NCBI GenBank assembly: GCA_035341665.1
Contig: DAOQVR010000001.1
Location: forward strand, 372,001 to 436,000
Length of the DNA: 64,000 bases
DNA from: DAOQVR01 sp035341665
Lineage (GTDB): Bacteria > Chloroflexota > Anaerolineae > JAAYZQ01
Direction of reading: 5' to 3'
Shown: positions 52,933 to 62,445 of the stretch, piece after piece
How the letters are laid out: each line of letters starts with the position of its first letter
Position numbering within the stretch: position 1 is the first letter of the stretch
The notes under the pieces: model-generated
Told to the model about the DNA's origin: nothing
What the model saw: the letters and a program-made list of their open reading frames with translations, nothing else
The model's database searches: none
Made by a program: the position numbers and the translations under genes

Positions 52933-53600
52933 CAAAAGCCCTCCTCGAAGGTCAAGGATGAAAGCACCTGGTTCAAGCCGGAAGCCAGTGCCGGCCATTC
53001 GTCTGCCGGCCCCTGGACAACCAAGACCCAACCATTCGTCGCAGCGAGGAAGAGCCGATTGCCGGCGTTCACATCGACAAACAGCCCGATGAAGGCCATC
53101 TCATCCAGATCGACTTCCAGCGGCAACTCGGTGCGGCGTACGGCGGCTGTGGCATTCAGCATCTCGGCCAGCATCTCCCCTGGCTCACCCGACTGTGGGT
53201 AGAGGATCAGGAAACCGGGCATCGACTCGTGATAGAGGAAACAGCCGCCGTCCACCCCTTCCAGCACCCGGTAGCCCTCTGGCAGGTTGAAGCGCAGGCT
53301 GCGCCCGGAAAAGGGCTCGTCATGGCCCTGGATAGCCAGGCCCTCGGTGGTCGTCGGCCCGAGAACCGTGCCAACTGTTCGCGATGTGTGCAGTGGGCTA
53401 TCGAAGGCAGTCACCGGGCTGCTAGTAGCCGATGCGCCGCTATTCTGTTGTCCCCTACTTTCCCGATTGTCTTGGATCTTGGGAAGCGTTGCCGTGGCGG
53501 CTGCCAACGGCTCGGTCTCCAGGTGGGACAGAGGCCAGTTGCAGGCTGCCAGCAGGCCGGCGAGGAGCAACAAGACGAGCGTTGGTGTGCGTTTATGCAT
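52932..53600 (-). CDS. Lipoprotein
   Basis: A ~222-aa lipoprotein. The ATG at 53600 (GGAGGGAG upstream) starts a signal peptide ending in L-L-A-A-C, a lipobox, with the Cys near residue 20. The mature domain is beta-rich (G-R-S-L-R-F-N-L-P and a late S-L-T-F-E-E-G) with no recognised family. The upstream frame to 53684 is not used. Located among exported proteins, a surface component is likely. Confidence 0.72.
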   Translation of the reverse strand: MHKRTPTLVLLLLAGLLAACNWPLSHLETEPLAAATATLPKIQDNRESRGQQNSGASATSSPVTAFDSPLHTSRTVGTVLGPTTTEGLAIQGHDEPFSGRSLRFNLPEGYRVLEGVDGGCFLYHESMPGFLILYPQSGEPGEMLAEMLNATAAVRRTELPLEVDLDEMAFIGLFVDVNAGNRLFLAATNGWVLVVQGPADEWPALASGLNQVLSSLTFEEGF

Positions 53601-53805
53601 CGATCTCTCCCTCCAGATTCCACTCCACGCCCGTAGACAGAGCCTGGATCTCGGCCAGGTCGGTGCGCATGTCCAGCAGCTCATCCTGCAGGCGTGCTCT
53701 TTCCTGGCGCAGCTTTCGTCCGTGCCGCGCCCGCACGTAGCGGTTCAGCGCAGCCGCCGTCTCCTGGAGCAGGTCCAGGGGCAGGTCACACAGAGCAAGT
53801 GTCAT
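53593..53805 (-). CDS. Small coiled-coil protein
   Basis: A 70-aa protein, mainly a heptad-type helix (R-A-R-H-G-R-K-L-R-Q-E-R-A-R-L) with no signal or membrane segment. It overlaps the lipoprotein start by 8 nt and the upstream stop by 4 bp. Function unknown. Confidence 0.55.
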   Translation of the reverse strand: MTLALCDLPLDLLQETAAALNRYVRARHGRKLRQERARLQDELLDMRTDLAEIQALSTGVEWNLEGEIDA

Positions 53806-54863
53806 CTCCGTTCCTCCTCCTGTTGCAGCCGGGCCTCGACGACCCAGGCACTCGATTCGTCAATGGGTGTGTACAGCAGCAAGGTGCCGCTCACGAGCCG
53901 GTCCGTCGCAGCATGAGAGACGACTCCGGGCAGCATCTGCTGCAGCCGCTCCAGGGGCCAGGTGCCGGCAGCCGTGGCCCGGTAGTCGTGACAGGCACCG
54001 TCGCTGTTGCAGCCGAGGAGCCGGTCGCCGGGCCTCACCTGCCAGAGACCCGCCGGCACTGCCTCGCGCGGTATTGCGGCGAGCATAGCCCCTCTCTCGC
54101 CAAAGGGAGTCGATCCCGGAAACACCCCCGCCCCGCTCGTCGGCAGCACAGGCTGAAGCACCGGTATCCCCTCGACGACCTGAACGCTGACGGCCATGAG
54201 ACTCAACGATAGCTCAAGCCGCAAGGTGCCGGTCACATCGAGAATTTGCACCGCCTCTGGCTGAACGGCCTCTCTGGCCTGGATCGGGACGTCCGGGCCG
54301 GCACCCACCGGCTGCGGAATCACGACGGTCGGAGAGGGGATCGGTGTTGCGGTGGCCGGCGCTCGCATCGGGCGGGTGGTGGTCCCGGTCGGTGGCGCGG
54401 CGGTATGGGTAGCTGTGGACAGGACGACCACGGTGGAGCGGTCATCCCGTCCTGGAAGTTTCAGCCCAACCGTCCACGCGATCAAGATCGCCGCCAGGGC
54501 CGTGATCGCCAGGGCCAGGACGATACCGGCGACGAGCCACACTCGCCGGTGTTGGGCCGCTCCCCTTCGCCCCGGAAGGGCCTCGGACGCGGGCAGGGGT
54601 GTCAGCGTTGTCTCAACGGCCGGAGCTGGCACCACAGCCGGCGAATGCGGCTCCAACAGGTCCGAGAGCGCGCGCAGGGCATCGAGAGCCTGGTGCTCCA
54701 GGCTCTCGACGTCGTCCGGCACATCGCCCAGAGCGGCCAACTCGGCATCCAGTTCATCCAACCGTGCCTGCAGATGCGCTTCGCGGCCGGCCAGAAAATC
54801 GCTGCCCGTCAGGACTGTCTGGTGTCCGTCCGGCTGCAGGTGCGGCGTCGTCTTGTCTTCCAT
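53802..54863 (-). CDS. Single-pass membrane protein with coiled coil and T-P linker
   Basis: A 353-aa protein. The N-terminal ~75 residues are a Leu/Ala-rich coiled coil, followed by a membrane helix near 115-135 (WLVAGIVLALAITALAAIL), a T/P-rich linker (TATHTAAPPTGTT) and a soluble C-terminal domain with no recognised family. It overlaps the next gene's start by 4 bp. Part of the exported-protein cluster. Confidence 0.65.
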   Translation of the reverse strand: MEDKTTPHLQPDGHQTVLTGSDFLAGREAHLQARLDELDAELAALGDVPDDVESLEHQALDALRALSDLLEPHSPAVVPAPAVETTLTPLPASEALPGRRGAAQHRRVWLVAGIVLALAITALAAILIAWTVGLKLPGRDDRSTVVVLSTATHTAAPPTGTTTRPMRAPATATPIPSPTVVIPQPVGAGPDVPIQAREAVQPEAVQILDVTGTLRLELSLSLMAVSVQVVEGIPVLQPVLPTSGAGVFPGSTPFGERGAMLAAIPREAVPAGLWQVRPGDRLLGCNSDGACHDYRATAAGTWPLERLQQMLPGVVSHAATDRLVSGTLLLYTPIDESSAWVVEARLQQEEERR

Positions 54864-54875
54864 CTCAGACTCCTC

Positions 54876-55898
54876 TCACTGCCCGTCCTCACCCGACGGG
54901 ATAGGCGAGGCGATGGTGCCCCAACGTACCGGCAGCCCGGCCAGCAGCGGGTCGACGGCCGGCTCCACGGTTGGCAACGGCGTCCACGTTGGCGTAGGAG
55001 TGAAGGTCGGCGTCATGGGAACCGTAGCCGCAATGGTCGGCGTCGGTGTGCCGGTTTCCCTCGGGATGGGTGTGCCGGTGGGCAGTGGCTGGCGTGTCGG
55101 TTTCACCCTCGGTGGCGGAAGCGGTGTGCTCGTGGCAGGTGGCAGGACTATGACCTGCGCCTCGACGATTTCCTGCTTGCCGTTGGCCCCGTTGACCTTG
55201 AGGCGGTAGGTGGTGGTGGCCTGCGGGCAGACCTGGCGCTGCCCGTTGCCTTCTACGCCGACCTGGCCGCTCGGCAGGATCAAAAAGACCTCTGTCGCCC
55301 GGTCCACCCACCAGTAGAGCGTCGTGCACCCATCGGGAGATTGAACCGTATCCGGCGAGGCGTAGAAGGTGATGACCAGATTGCCGGGTGTGGCGGTCGG
55401 TGCCGGGGTGTTCGTCGGCGCGGGCGTAGCGGTGGGCGTCAGAGTCGGCGTGTCGGTCGGGGTCGCGGTCACGGTTGGCGTGCTCGTCGCAGTCTGGGTG
55501 GGTGTGCTGGTGGGTGTCGGCGTCCAGAGCACGATCAGAGCCAGGGCAAGGTCAACCGGCTCATGCGTGTCAGCAGAAAGGTCGACCTGGGCCTGGCAGC
55601 GCACGCACACGTAGCCTGCCGGCGGATCGGCCTCAATCAGGTAGGTCCCCGGAGCCAGGTTCTCAGCCAGGTAATAGCCCAGCAGGTCGGTGACCGCCGT
55701 CTGTGGTGTGGCGCTGCCCAACAGTGTGACGGTGACCGTGACGCCACCGATCCCCGGCTCCTCGGCTTGCCGCTCGCCATCGCCGTTGGCATCGAGAAAA
55801 ACATAGCCTTCCAGGAGCAGACCATCCTGCGCTCGAGCCTGCACGGGGCCAAGGAGCAGGCTGACGACCAGATGCAGCAACAACACGTTTCGCTTCAT
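54876..55898 (-). CDS. Exported protein with SdrD-B-like domain and T-P linkers
   Basis: A 340-aa protein. Signal peptide (LLLHLVVSLLLGPVQARA) is followed by a domain of the SdrD B type, with G-Y-V-F-L-D-A-N-G-D-G calcium-type motif and G-G-V-T-V-T-V. Then a T-P-T-x-T-P linker (about 130-170), an Ig-like domain (V-I-T-F-Y-A-S-P-D) and a second T/P-rich tail. Surface adhesion or stalk protein. It overlaps the next gene by 4 bp. Confidence 0.72.
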   Translation of the reverse strand: MKRNVLLLHLVVSLLLGPVQARAQDGLLLEGYVFLDANGDGERQAEEPGIGGVTVTVTLLGSATPQTAVTDLLGYYLAENLAPGTYLIEADPPAGYVCVRCQAQVDLSADTHEPVDLALALIVLWTPTPTSTPTQTATSTPTVTATPTDTPTLTPTATPAPTNTPAPTATPGNLVITFYASPDTVQSPDGCTTLYWWVDRATEVFLILPSGQVGVEGNGQRQVCPQATTTYRLKVNGANGKQEIVEAQVIVLPPATSTPLPPPRVKPTRQPLPTGTPIPRETGTPTPTIAATVPMTPTFTPTPTWTPLPTVEPAVDPLLAGLPVRWGTIASPIPSGEDGQ

Positions 55899-57040
55899 GC
55901 TTCTCTCCTCCGTTGTGTGGCCGGCAGCCTGGACAGCAGCTCGTCGCTGGCCGCCTGGTAGTGGAGCTGCCGGCCGTCAAACAGCGTGGCCACGGAAAAA
56001 CGGACCTCGCCGCCACGCTCGGCAAAGCCCACGCACTCGCCGATCTCGGTAACGCGCCGACTCTTCTCCTCGAAGCCGACCTGAACGACTACCGGGCGGG
56101 CAGCCGCCAGCCAGCGCGCCAGCTCCCGTGGCGGCCAATCGGAACCGAGCCGTGCCAGGGCCAGGATCTTGTCCAGCGCCTCAACCGGCGTGTTGGCGTG
56201 CACCGTGACCATGCCACCGCCCACACCGGCGTTGAGCGCGTAGAGCCAGTTGGCCGCCTCGCCGCCGCGCACCTCGCCGACGACGATGCGGTCCGGCTGC
56301 GACTTGAGCGCCTGGTTCACCAGATCACTCATCGTCACTTCCGGCCTGTCGGGTGACAGTTCCCACACCACGGAACGGGGATGCTCCGCCAGCAGGAATT
56401 CGCACTCCATCGTGACGACCATGATCCGTTCTTCTTTCGCCGTGGCACGGAGCAGCGCTTCCTGCACCGCCGTCTTACCCGCCCCCGATCCACCCGAGAC
56501 CAGAACGTTGGCCTTCGAACGCGCCAGGCGCACCAAGAAGTCGGCCGCCTCGGCGCCAAAGGCCCCCACTGCTTGCAGGTCGTCCAGCGTCCACGCCCGC
56601 TGCCGAGTCCGCACCGACAGGGTCGGGCGGGGCACCGAGTGGCGTGCCGAGACGTAGGTAAAGCGGAACAGGCGGCTGGTGGAGGCGGTCAGCGGGTCGC
56701 TCACCCGGTCGCTGCCCCGGTTCACACGCCAGAGCCTGACCAGGAACTCGATCCACTCCGGGCTGAGCTTCTGCTCCGTGACCTGAAGCGCGCCGTCGGC
56801 GCGGCGGATGACTACCACGCCACCATTGCCGATCTCCAGGTCTACGACGTCCGGCTCCCGCAGCCACCGTTCCAGCGGTCCGGCCCAACAGACGCGCGCC
56901 AGGTGGCTCACGGCTGCCTGCCGGTCTGGCGTGCCCAGGTGGGCCATGACCTTCTTCAGTGCCTCTTCCACGGGTTCATCCCCGGTGATGCTCGGCGGGG
57001 TCTTGGCCCCCGCTGGGTGCTCCCCTCGTGTGCCTTCCAT
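55895..57040 (-). CDS. cpaF: CpaF/TadA-type secretion ATPase (short form)
   Basis: A 381-aa secretion ATPase. Walker A GGSGAGKT is at residues 183-190. The Asp box and the Walker B/His region (IVVGEVRGGEAANWLYALN and T-V-H-A-N-T) follow in the order of the VirB11/CpaF family. It powers pilus assembly or secretion at the inner membrane. It lies just after the TadC-like gene in the locus. A second, larger CpaF-type ATPase is at 59.0-61.3 kb. Confidence 0.87.
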   Translation of the reverse strand: MEGTRGEHPAGAKTPPSITGDEPVEEALKKVMAHLGTPDRQAAVSHLARVCWAGPLERWLREPDVVDLEIGNGGVVVIRRADGALQVTEQKLSPEWIEFLVRLWRVNRGSDRVSDPLTASTSRLFRFTYVSARHSVPRPTLSVRTRQRAWTLDDLQAVGAFGAEAADFLVRLARSKANVLVSGGSGAGKTAVQEALLRATAKEERIMVVTMECEFLLAEHPRSVVWELSPDRPEVTMSDLVNQALKSQPDRIVVGEVRGGEAANWLYALNAGVGGGMVTVHANTPVEALDKILALARLGSDWPPRELARWLAAARPVVVQVGFEEKSRRVTEIGECVGFAERGGEVRFSVATLFDGRQLHYQAASDELLSRLPATQRRREA

Positions 57041-57042
57041 CC

Positions 57043-57843
57043 CTACCCTCCACCCAACACGCCGCTGAACATGATGCTCTGCGCCATGCGGTACGCGGCC
57101 GGCTCCAACAGGGCCAGCATCAGCGGCGGAAAGAGGCCGACGACGGTGACGACGATACTCAACAGTGCCTGGCGCTTGACCTGGAAGCGCATCTCCTGCC
57201 GCAGGTCGGCGACGATCTTGCGCGTCAGGCGATCGAGGGTGGCCTGCGGCTCGCGGCTCCGTTTCACCTCGCGCAGCAGAGAGCTCAGGGCTTGCAGGTG
57301 CCTGTCGTCGCGCGCCACCCAGGCATCGAACGCCTGGTGCAGGTCCACGCCCACCTCGACGGCGCCCAGGCAGCCTTCGATCCGGCGGGCCAGGGCACGG
57401 TCCGGCTCGACCTCACGGGCAAAGGCGTGCAGCGCTTCAGGGATCGTGGCCCCCCGGCTCAGGCTCTGCCGCAGGTGGGCAACCAGGGGCAGCACGTCTT
57501 CGGCCGCAGCCTGCTTTTCCCGGCTGCCCGACATTCCCCGTAGCAGGAGCAACCCGGCGCTGATCACGCCCAAGCCACCCAGCGCCGCGGCAATGCGATT
57601 GAGGGGTAGCAGGAAGAGGGCCAGCGCGGCGCCGGCACCCACGATCCCCAGGAGGAGCGTCAGCCGACGCGAGCGCGAGAGCTGGGGCGGCCCGACGCTC
57701 GTCATATCCTGATCGTCGTACAACAGGCGGGCGAGCGTCTCGCGCACGCTCAGCTCCTGCCGCCAGTGGCCCACGATGGCCAACGCCGAACCGGCGGCGA
57801 ACAAGAGGAGCAGGTTCAACCCTGCCCAGCGTACCGTCTCCAT
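57043..57843 (-). CDS. tadC: TadC-like inner-membrane platform protein
   Basis: A 266-aa protein with the type II secretion F / TadC pattern: two N-terminal membrane segments, a cytosolic helical part (QSLSRGATIPEALHAFA, then F-D-A-W-V-A-R-D-D-R-H-L) and two C-terminal segments (LLSIVVTVVGLFPPLMLALL). These proteins form the membrane platform that the ATPase acts on. It is next to TadB and before the short CpaF gene. Confidence 0.75.
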   Translation of the reverse strand: METVRWAGLNLLLLFAAGSALAIVGHWRQELSVRETLARLLYDDQDMTSVGPPQLSRSRRLTLLLGIVGAGAALALFLLPLNRIAAALGGLGVISAGLLLLRGMSGSREKQAAAEDVLPLVAHLRQSLSRGATIPEALHAFAREVEPDRALARRIEGCLGAVEVGVDLHQAFDAWVARDDRHLQALSSLLREVKRSREPQATLDRLTRKIVADLRQEMRFQVKRQALLSIVVTVVGLFPPLMLALLEPAAYRMAQSIMFSGVLGGG

Positions 57844-57844
57844 C

Positions 57845-58702
57845 TCAGAACCTCCACCCTTTCATCCTGGACAGCCGCTCCCCCATGCCGACAGCCACGG
57901 CGATAAAGATCGAAACCAGGAGCATCGTCACCTGCCCGACCAGGTCGTGCAGCCAGTGCTGGCGGGCGTCGGGCATGACGACGGCCATGAACAGGATGCC
58001 ACCGGCGATGATGGCCACCACCGTCCAGCGGCTGTAGCGCGTCTGCGTCACGTCGACGGCCAGTTCCCGCTGCACCTCGTCCACCATCTCGGCCGTATCG
58101 AGAAAGGCGCGCAGGGTATGCTCCGTCTCCTCCGGTGTGAGGCGGCTCCGCACCGTGCGCGCCAGCTGCAGAAGCAACTGGTGGTAGGTGCGATAGGGGA
58201 CGTAGCGTGGGCCTTCGACCAGACGATTCAGCACAACGACCAACGGCTCGCCGCTGCCCAGCGGGGTCAAGAGGAATCGCTGCATTTCGCCGGCCAGGTG
58301 CGCCTGGGGATGGCGCTGGACGTAGCCCCGCAGCGCGTCGGGCAGCGGCGTGCCCAGCGTAGTCTCGATCACCAACGTATCGGTCAGGATCATGGCCTCG
58401 TCGTGGATCTGCCCCTCGCGCCTGGCGCGCAGGGCTTGCAGAACCAGGGCAGCCACCTCGAAGAACAAGATCCCCGCCGCGACGGCCAGGATCGGCCCGG
58501 CCAGGGCCAATACGCCCAGCGTCAACACGCCGGCAGCCACGAACGTCCCGGCAATGGCCTGCGGAGAGACCACCCGCCAGGGCTGGCTCTCCTCACCGGG
58601 CACAGGTCCGGAAGGCTCGCGGTTGCGAAACCAGCCAAGCAGGGCCAACCCCACGCCGAGGCCCAACAATGCCGCCATCGAGATCGCGATCCACCGTTCC
58701 AC
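57845..58702 (-). CDS. tadB: TadB-like inner-membrane platform protein
   Basis: A 285-aa protein: an N-terminal membrane segment, two more near residues 55-85, a cytosolic helical part (P-L-P-D-A-L-R-G-Y and L-T-P-E-E-T-E-H-T-L-R), and two hydrophobic segments near the C-terminus. It is the partner of TadC in Tad-type assembly. The order TadB-TadC is as usual. Identified from layout more than from residue motifs. Confidence 0.72.
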   Translation of the reverse strand: MERWIAISMAALLGLGVGLALLGWFRNREPSGPVPGEESQPWRVVSPQAIAGTFVAAGVLTLGVLALAGPILAVAAGILFFEVAALVLQALRARREGQIHDEAMILTDTLVIETTLGTPLPDALRGYVQRHPQAHLAGEMQRFLLTPLGSGEPLVVVLNRLVEGPRYVPYRTYHQLLLQLARTVRSRLTPEETEHTLRAFLDTAEMVDEVQRELAVDVTQTRYSRWTVVAIIAGGILFMAVVMPDARQHWLHDLVGQVTMLLVSIFIAVAVGMGERLSRMKGWRF

Positions 58703-58703
58703 C

Positions 58704-59048
58704 TCACATCTCCTTCGCCCTGGACAGCAGCCAGGGTACGATTCTCTCAGTCACCAAGCGGACCGACATGCCGACGGTCATCACGGCCAGGAACGTGACG
58801 ACGACGTGTCCAAACAGCCCGAACGCTGCCGGCATGGATGCCACCCAGATCGAAGCTTCGACGGTGTGGAGCAGCACCGACACGGTCCAAAGCAGGACGG
58901 CCCGCCACCCTTTGCTGCTCCTGGCTTTCGATCGAAGCCTGCGGAGCCCCACAACTGGGCTGAGCCACTCTGCACTGTCGAGGGTGAGAATCACGCAGAC
59001 AAGGGCGAACGCCGCAGAACTGATCCACCACATGGTTTCTACACTCAC
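58704..59048 (-). CDS. Small membrane protein of the Tad-like locus
   Basis: A 114-aa protein with about three membrane segments (ISSAAFALVCVILTL, then VLLWTVSVLLHTVEASIWV, then VVVTFLAVMTVGMSV). No family recognised. It lies between the CpaF-type ATPase and TadB genes and overlaps the ATPase stop by 4 bp. Confidence 0.6.
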   Translation of the reverse strand: MSVETMWWISSAAFALVCVILTLDSAEWLSPVVGLRRLRSKARSSKGWRAVLLWTVSVLLHTVEASIWVASMPAAFGLFGHVVVTFLAVMTVGMSVRLVTERIVPWLLSRAKEM

Positions 59049-61261
59049 GTTTCCTCCAGGCTTTTCAACAGCCGCTGCGCGGCACGGTAGGCGCCGATTT
59101 GCTGCAAGAGCCGGCGGGCTTGCGTTCGGTCACCTGTCGACAGGGCCAGGCAAGCCCGCGTGTAAAGGGCTTGCTTCTCGCCCTCGTGGCCGTCCGCTGG
59201 CCCGCTCTCAAGCGAGAGGGCTTGAACAGGCAGGGTCTCTGTCTGTGGATCGAACCCACTCCATTGGTTGCCGGCCCAGCGGTGCAGATCGTCGTACGCC
59301 GCCGGCAGCAGGCGCACGATGGCGCGGGCCACCCGCGCCTCGTCTGGCGCATTGCTCACATCTTTAGCATCCACTTTGGCCTGCAGCGCGCGGAGCTGCT
59401 CGGCCCGGGCGTGGATGACCCGATCGCCGGCGCCCGGTGGCAGGCTTTCCAGAGGCAAGTCGGCCAGTGTCGCCAGCGCGTCCCAGTGCTGCCCGGCTTG
59501 CCCCAACCTGGCCGCTCGTTCCACTGCACGGTCCACGTCAGCCAGTGCCTGCAAGCCGGAGTCGACCTGTGCACCGAGATCCTCCATCCCGACCTGCTCC
59601 AGGGCCACGGCCGCTTCGGGGTCCTGGGACGTGGCTTCGAGGATCTCCCGGGCCTGGAGCCAGTCACGCTCCTCGGCCAGGGCCTCGAGCCGTTCTCTGG
59701 TCCGTCGCGCACGATCCAGGGCCGACTCCCAACGAGCAGGTTGAGCCAGCAACGTCTGGTAGAGCAACTGCGCGACGGTCCGGCGCCCTTCCTCACCGGG
59801 GGCGAGGTGGTAGAGGCTGCTCAGGCGACGCGTCGCCTCGACGGCCTGGTTGCTCTCCAGGGCAGCCTGGACCATGGCCAGCTCTGCCTGGAAGGTCGCC
59901 TCGTCCAGGCTGCCGGGCTGGAGCTCGGCCAGCGCGAGGCGGGCGGCGACGTCGTCCGGCCAGCGGAATGCAGGGTTCGCTTCCCAGTTCACGGCCAGCT
60001 CTCCGCCCTCGACCCGCTGCCGCACCTCAAAGATCGGCAGTAGCTCCCAACCGGTACCGCTGTCGCCCAGACCCGCCAGCCAGTACACCCCGGCGACGAC
60101 GAGCCGGTCATCGGCTAGCCGGTCCATCTGTACGATCAGCCGCAGGCCGGCTGCCAGGTTGCGGCGCACCAGGTGCTCCTGGCGGCCGCCGCTGAAGGGG
60201 GAAGGTGGGCGGGTGCCGCCCATCTGCGCCGCCGCGACCAGCCTCTCCAGGCCATCTACCGGCGAGGTGCCATGGACCGTCATCCACACGGCTCGGTAGC
60301 TGGGCATGACGGCGATGATCGCTCCCGCCTCTGCACCGCGCACCTCGCCGCAGACGAGGATGTTCCGGCAGTTCATGCGCAGCGAAGCGAGCACCAGCCC
60401 CAGGAACCCGACGGGCGCCTCCTGGCCGGGCCTCGGTCGCGGCACCTGGAAGGCAGAGACGTGGGCCAGCCCGTGAACGTTGACCTCGGGATCGTCCTCG
60501 ACGAGCACTACGTGGCCCTGCGCTGCGGCGGTCAGGTGCAGCAGCGCCTCGAGCAGGGCCGTCTTGCCCGAGCCGGGCATGCCGGTCACCGCGATCGACA
60601 CGCCGGCGCGCACCGCCTCGCCCAGGAACGCCGCCATCTCGCCGTTCATCCGACCCTGGTCGACGTAGTGGCTGAGCGGGAAGGCCTGGCGCCGCCCACG
60701 GCGCAGGGCGAGAAAGGGTGCCTTGCGCCCCAGCAGGTTGAGGTGAACGCGGGTGGCCGGGCCGTCGGGATCGTCCCACACCAGGTCGATGACCGGTTCC
60801 GCGGGCGTCAGGGACCGCCCGGCGCGCTGCGCCAGGGCATCCATTGTGCGCAGCAACGACTCGGCCGTGTCAAAGCCGGGCACAAAGGACACGCCGCTGC
60901 GGTCCAGCCGCTCCACCATGAGCAGACCCGGCCCGTTGGCCGTGACCGAGGTCACCGTCTCGTCGCCGAGCAGGGCATCCAGCGGACCCAGGCCAACCGT
61001 CTCAGCGTACAGGCGGCTCAGCGTCGCCGGGTCAGGGCTGAGTGGGGCGTCGATCAGAACCCTGTCACGCAAAGCCTGGGCGATGGCCGCGCGAATCGCC
61101 TCGCCGTGGCCGGTTTCGCCCGGGTTGAAGGTGGTAAGCGGCAGGGTTCTGAGCAGGTAGCGGCGCAGCTCGGTCCGCTGCTGCGTCGTCAGCAGGTAGC
61201 CCTGGAGCTGCCGCTCCAACCGTGCCGCCAGGTAATCGTAGCCGGTCCAGTCCCCGGTCAC
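59045..61261 (-). CDS. CpaF-type ATPase with a long helical C-terminal extension
   Basis: A 738-aa ATPase starting at GTG 61261 (GGAGG 6 nt upstream; the stop of cpaE overlaps as GTGA). Walker A GMPGSGKT is at residues 227-234 and the Walker B-like segment N-I-L-V-C-G-E-V-R-G follows, in a CpaF/VirB11-type domain ending near residue 440. The last ~290 residues are a helical repeat-like extension not usual in the family. It is the second secretion ATPase in the locus and may serve a different step than the short CpaF. Confidence 0.8.
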   Translation of the reverse strand: MTGDWTGYDYLAARLERQLQGYLLTTQQRTELRRYLLRTLPLTTFNPGETGHGEAIRAAIAQALRDRVLIDAPLSPDPATLSRLYAETVGLGPLDALLGDETVTSVTANGPGLLMVERLDRSGVSFVPGFDTAESLLRTMDALAQRAGRSLTPAEPVIDLVWDDPDGPATRVHLNLLGRKAPFLALRRGRRQAFPLSHYVDQGRMNGEMAAFLGEAVRAGVSIAVTGMPGSGKTALLEALLHLTAAAQGHVVLVEDDPEVNVHGLAHVSAFQVPRPRPGQEAPVGFLGLVLASLRMNCRNILVCGEVRGAEAGAIIAVMPSYRAVWMTVHGTSPVDGLERLVAAAQMGGTRPPSPFSGGRQEHLVRRNLAAGLRLIVQMDRLADDRLVVAGVYWLAGLGDSGTGWELLPIFEVRQRVEGGELAVNWEANPAFRWPDDVAARLALAELQPGSLDEATFQAELAMVQAALESNQAVEATRRLSSLYHLAPGEEGRRTVAQLLYQTLLAQPARWESALDRARRTRERLEALAEERDWLQAREILEATSQDPEAAVALEQVGMEDLGAQVDSGLQALADVDRAVERAARLGQAGQHWDALATLADLPLESLPPGAGDRVIHARAEQLRALQAKVDAKDVSNAPDEARVARAIVRLLPAAYDDLHRWAGNQWSGFDPQTETLPVQALSLESGPADGHEGEKQALYTRACLALSTGDRTQARRLLQQIGAYRAAQRLLKSLEET

Positions 61262-62445
61262 GGCCGGCCTCCTTCTACCAGCCACGCTGCCAGCCTGGCA
61301 TAGGCCTGCGCCGGAGGGCAGAGCCGCTTCTTCTGAAAGTCGTACACCAGATCGGTCTCGTGGTGGGCCGCCGCCGTTCTGGGATCATAGGGGATGACCT
61401 CAGCGATCTCCACACCTAACGCCTTTTCCAGTTGGCGGGCGTTGCCCGTCGCCGGGTTGCGGTGGATCAGCACACCCAGCACGGTACCGTGCTCCGTCCC
61501 GCACGCAGCCACAAAGTCGAGCACCTGCCGGGCGCCCCAGCGCTCCATCGGCTGCGGCTGAACGACGACCAACCCGACAAAGGGCAGTGCGTTGCCACTC
61601 ACCGAAACGGCTTCGGTACTGCGGAGAACTGCCGCCGGGAAGGGGGAGCTGCGCTGCAGGTCGGGCGGTGTGTCGAGCAGCACCACGTCAAAGCGCTCGC
61701 CAAGGGCGGCCAGCACCGCCTGCGCATGGCGCGTGGTCAACGCCGTCCAGGGCTGTCCGCTGTTGAGGGCACCACCCGGCGCAGCCAACAGGGCCAGCCG
61801 CCCGTCGTGCAGAGAGATCAGGTGCCGATCCAGGGCAGCGCGAATGCCACCAGGCGTGCGATCGGCCACCAGGTCGAGCACGGTCGTCGACGGCTCCACG
61901 CCAAGCAGGCGGGCCAGGTCGCCGCGTGTCAGGTCGCCGTCTACGGCTGCCACCCGCAACCCGTGGCGCACCGCGAGCGCAGTGCTCAGGTTGGCGATCA
62001 GAGAAGTCTTGCCCACACCACCCTTGGCGCTCAGCGCCAGCACGACGCGCGCCTGGGCTTCCCGGCGCCGCGCCAGCGCCAGATAGGCCGCCACGTCGTC
62101 CACCTGGCCCGGCCGGAAGACGTGCACCCGGGCATGCTGCAGCTCATCCCGCAAGTACCCCTGCGCCTCGCTCACCACGGCCGCCACACGGCAGGCAGGC
62201 CAGCGGCCGGCCGCGGCATCCAGCAATTCGACGAGGACACGGTCGACGCCGGGGTCGTGCAGGCCGGAGACGTCGGCGACCATCACGGCCGGGGCCTCGG
62301 CGCCGGCGCGCACGAACGCCAGGGCGGCCGCCGGTTCGACAAAGTGGGCCACCGTCTCCAGCCGGTAGGTCGTTTTCAACTCCTCGAGGCAGGAGGCGAT
62401 GGGTACATCGGTATGGCTGTTGGGGCCAACCAGCACAGCTCTCAT
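61258..62445 (-). CDS. cpaE: CpaE-like ParA/MinD ATPase
   Basis: A 395-aa protein starting at the ATG at 62445, which overlaps the cpaB-like stop by 4 bp. The first ~130 residues are a receiver-like domain (V-L-V-G-P-N-S, then V-M-V-A-D-V-S). The deviant Walker A KGGVGKTS is at 141-148, with A-A-V-D-G-D-L-T and a V-L-L-D-T-P-P after it. CpaE-type proteins position the Tad machinery. The context and domain order fit. Confidence 0.82.
   Translation of the reverse strand: MRAVLVGPNSHTDVPIASCLEELKTTYRLETVAHFVEPAAALAFVRAGAEAPAVMVADVSGLHDPGVDRVLVELLDAAAGRWPACRVAAVVSEAQGYLRDELQHARVHVFRPGQVDDVAAYLALARRREAQARVVLALSAKGGVGKTSLIANLSTALAVRHGLRVAAVDGDLTRGDLARLLGVEPSTTVLDLVADRTPGGIRAALDRHLISLHDGRLALLAAPGGALNSGQPWTALTTRHAQAVLAALGERFDVVLLDTPPDLQRSSPFPAAVLRSTEAVSVSGNALPFVGLVVVQPQPMERWGARQVLDFVAACGTEHGTVLGVLIHRNPATGNARQLEKALGVEIAEVIPYDPRTAAAHHETDLVYDFQKKRLCPPAQAYARLAAWLVEGGRP

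Noticed and set aside
54246..55961. Plus-strand open frame of 571 codons
   Set aside because: It is antisense to two exported proteins and overlaps several real starts and stops; no motif is present.
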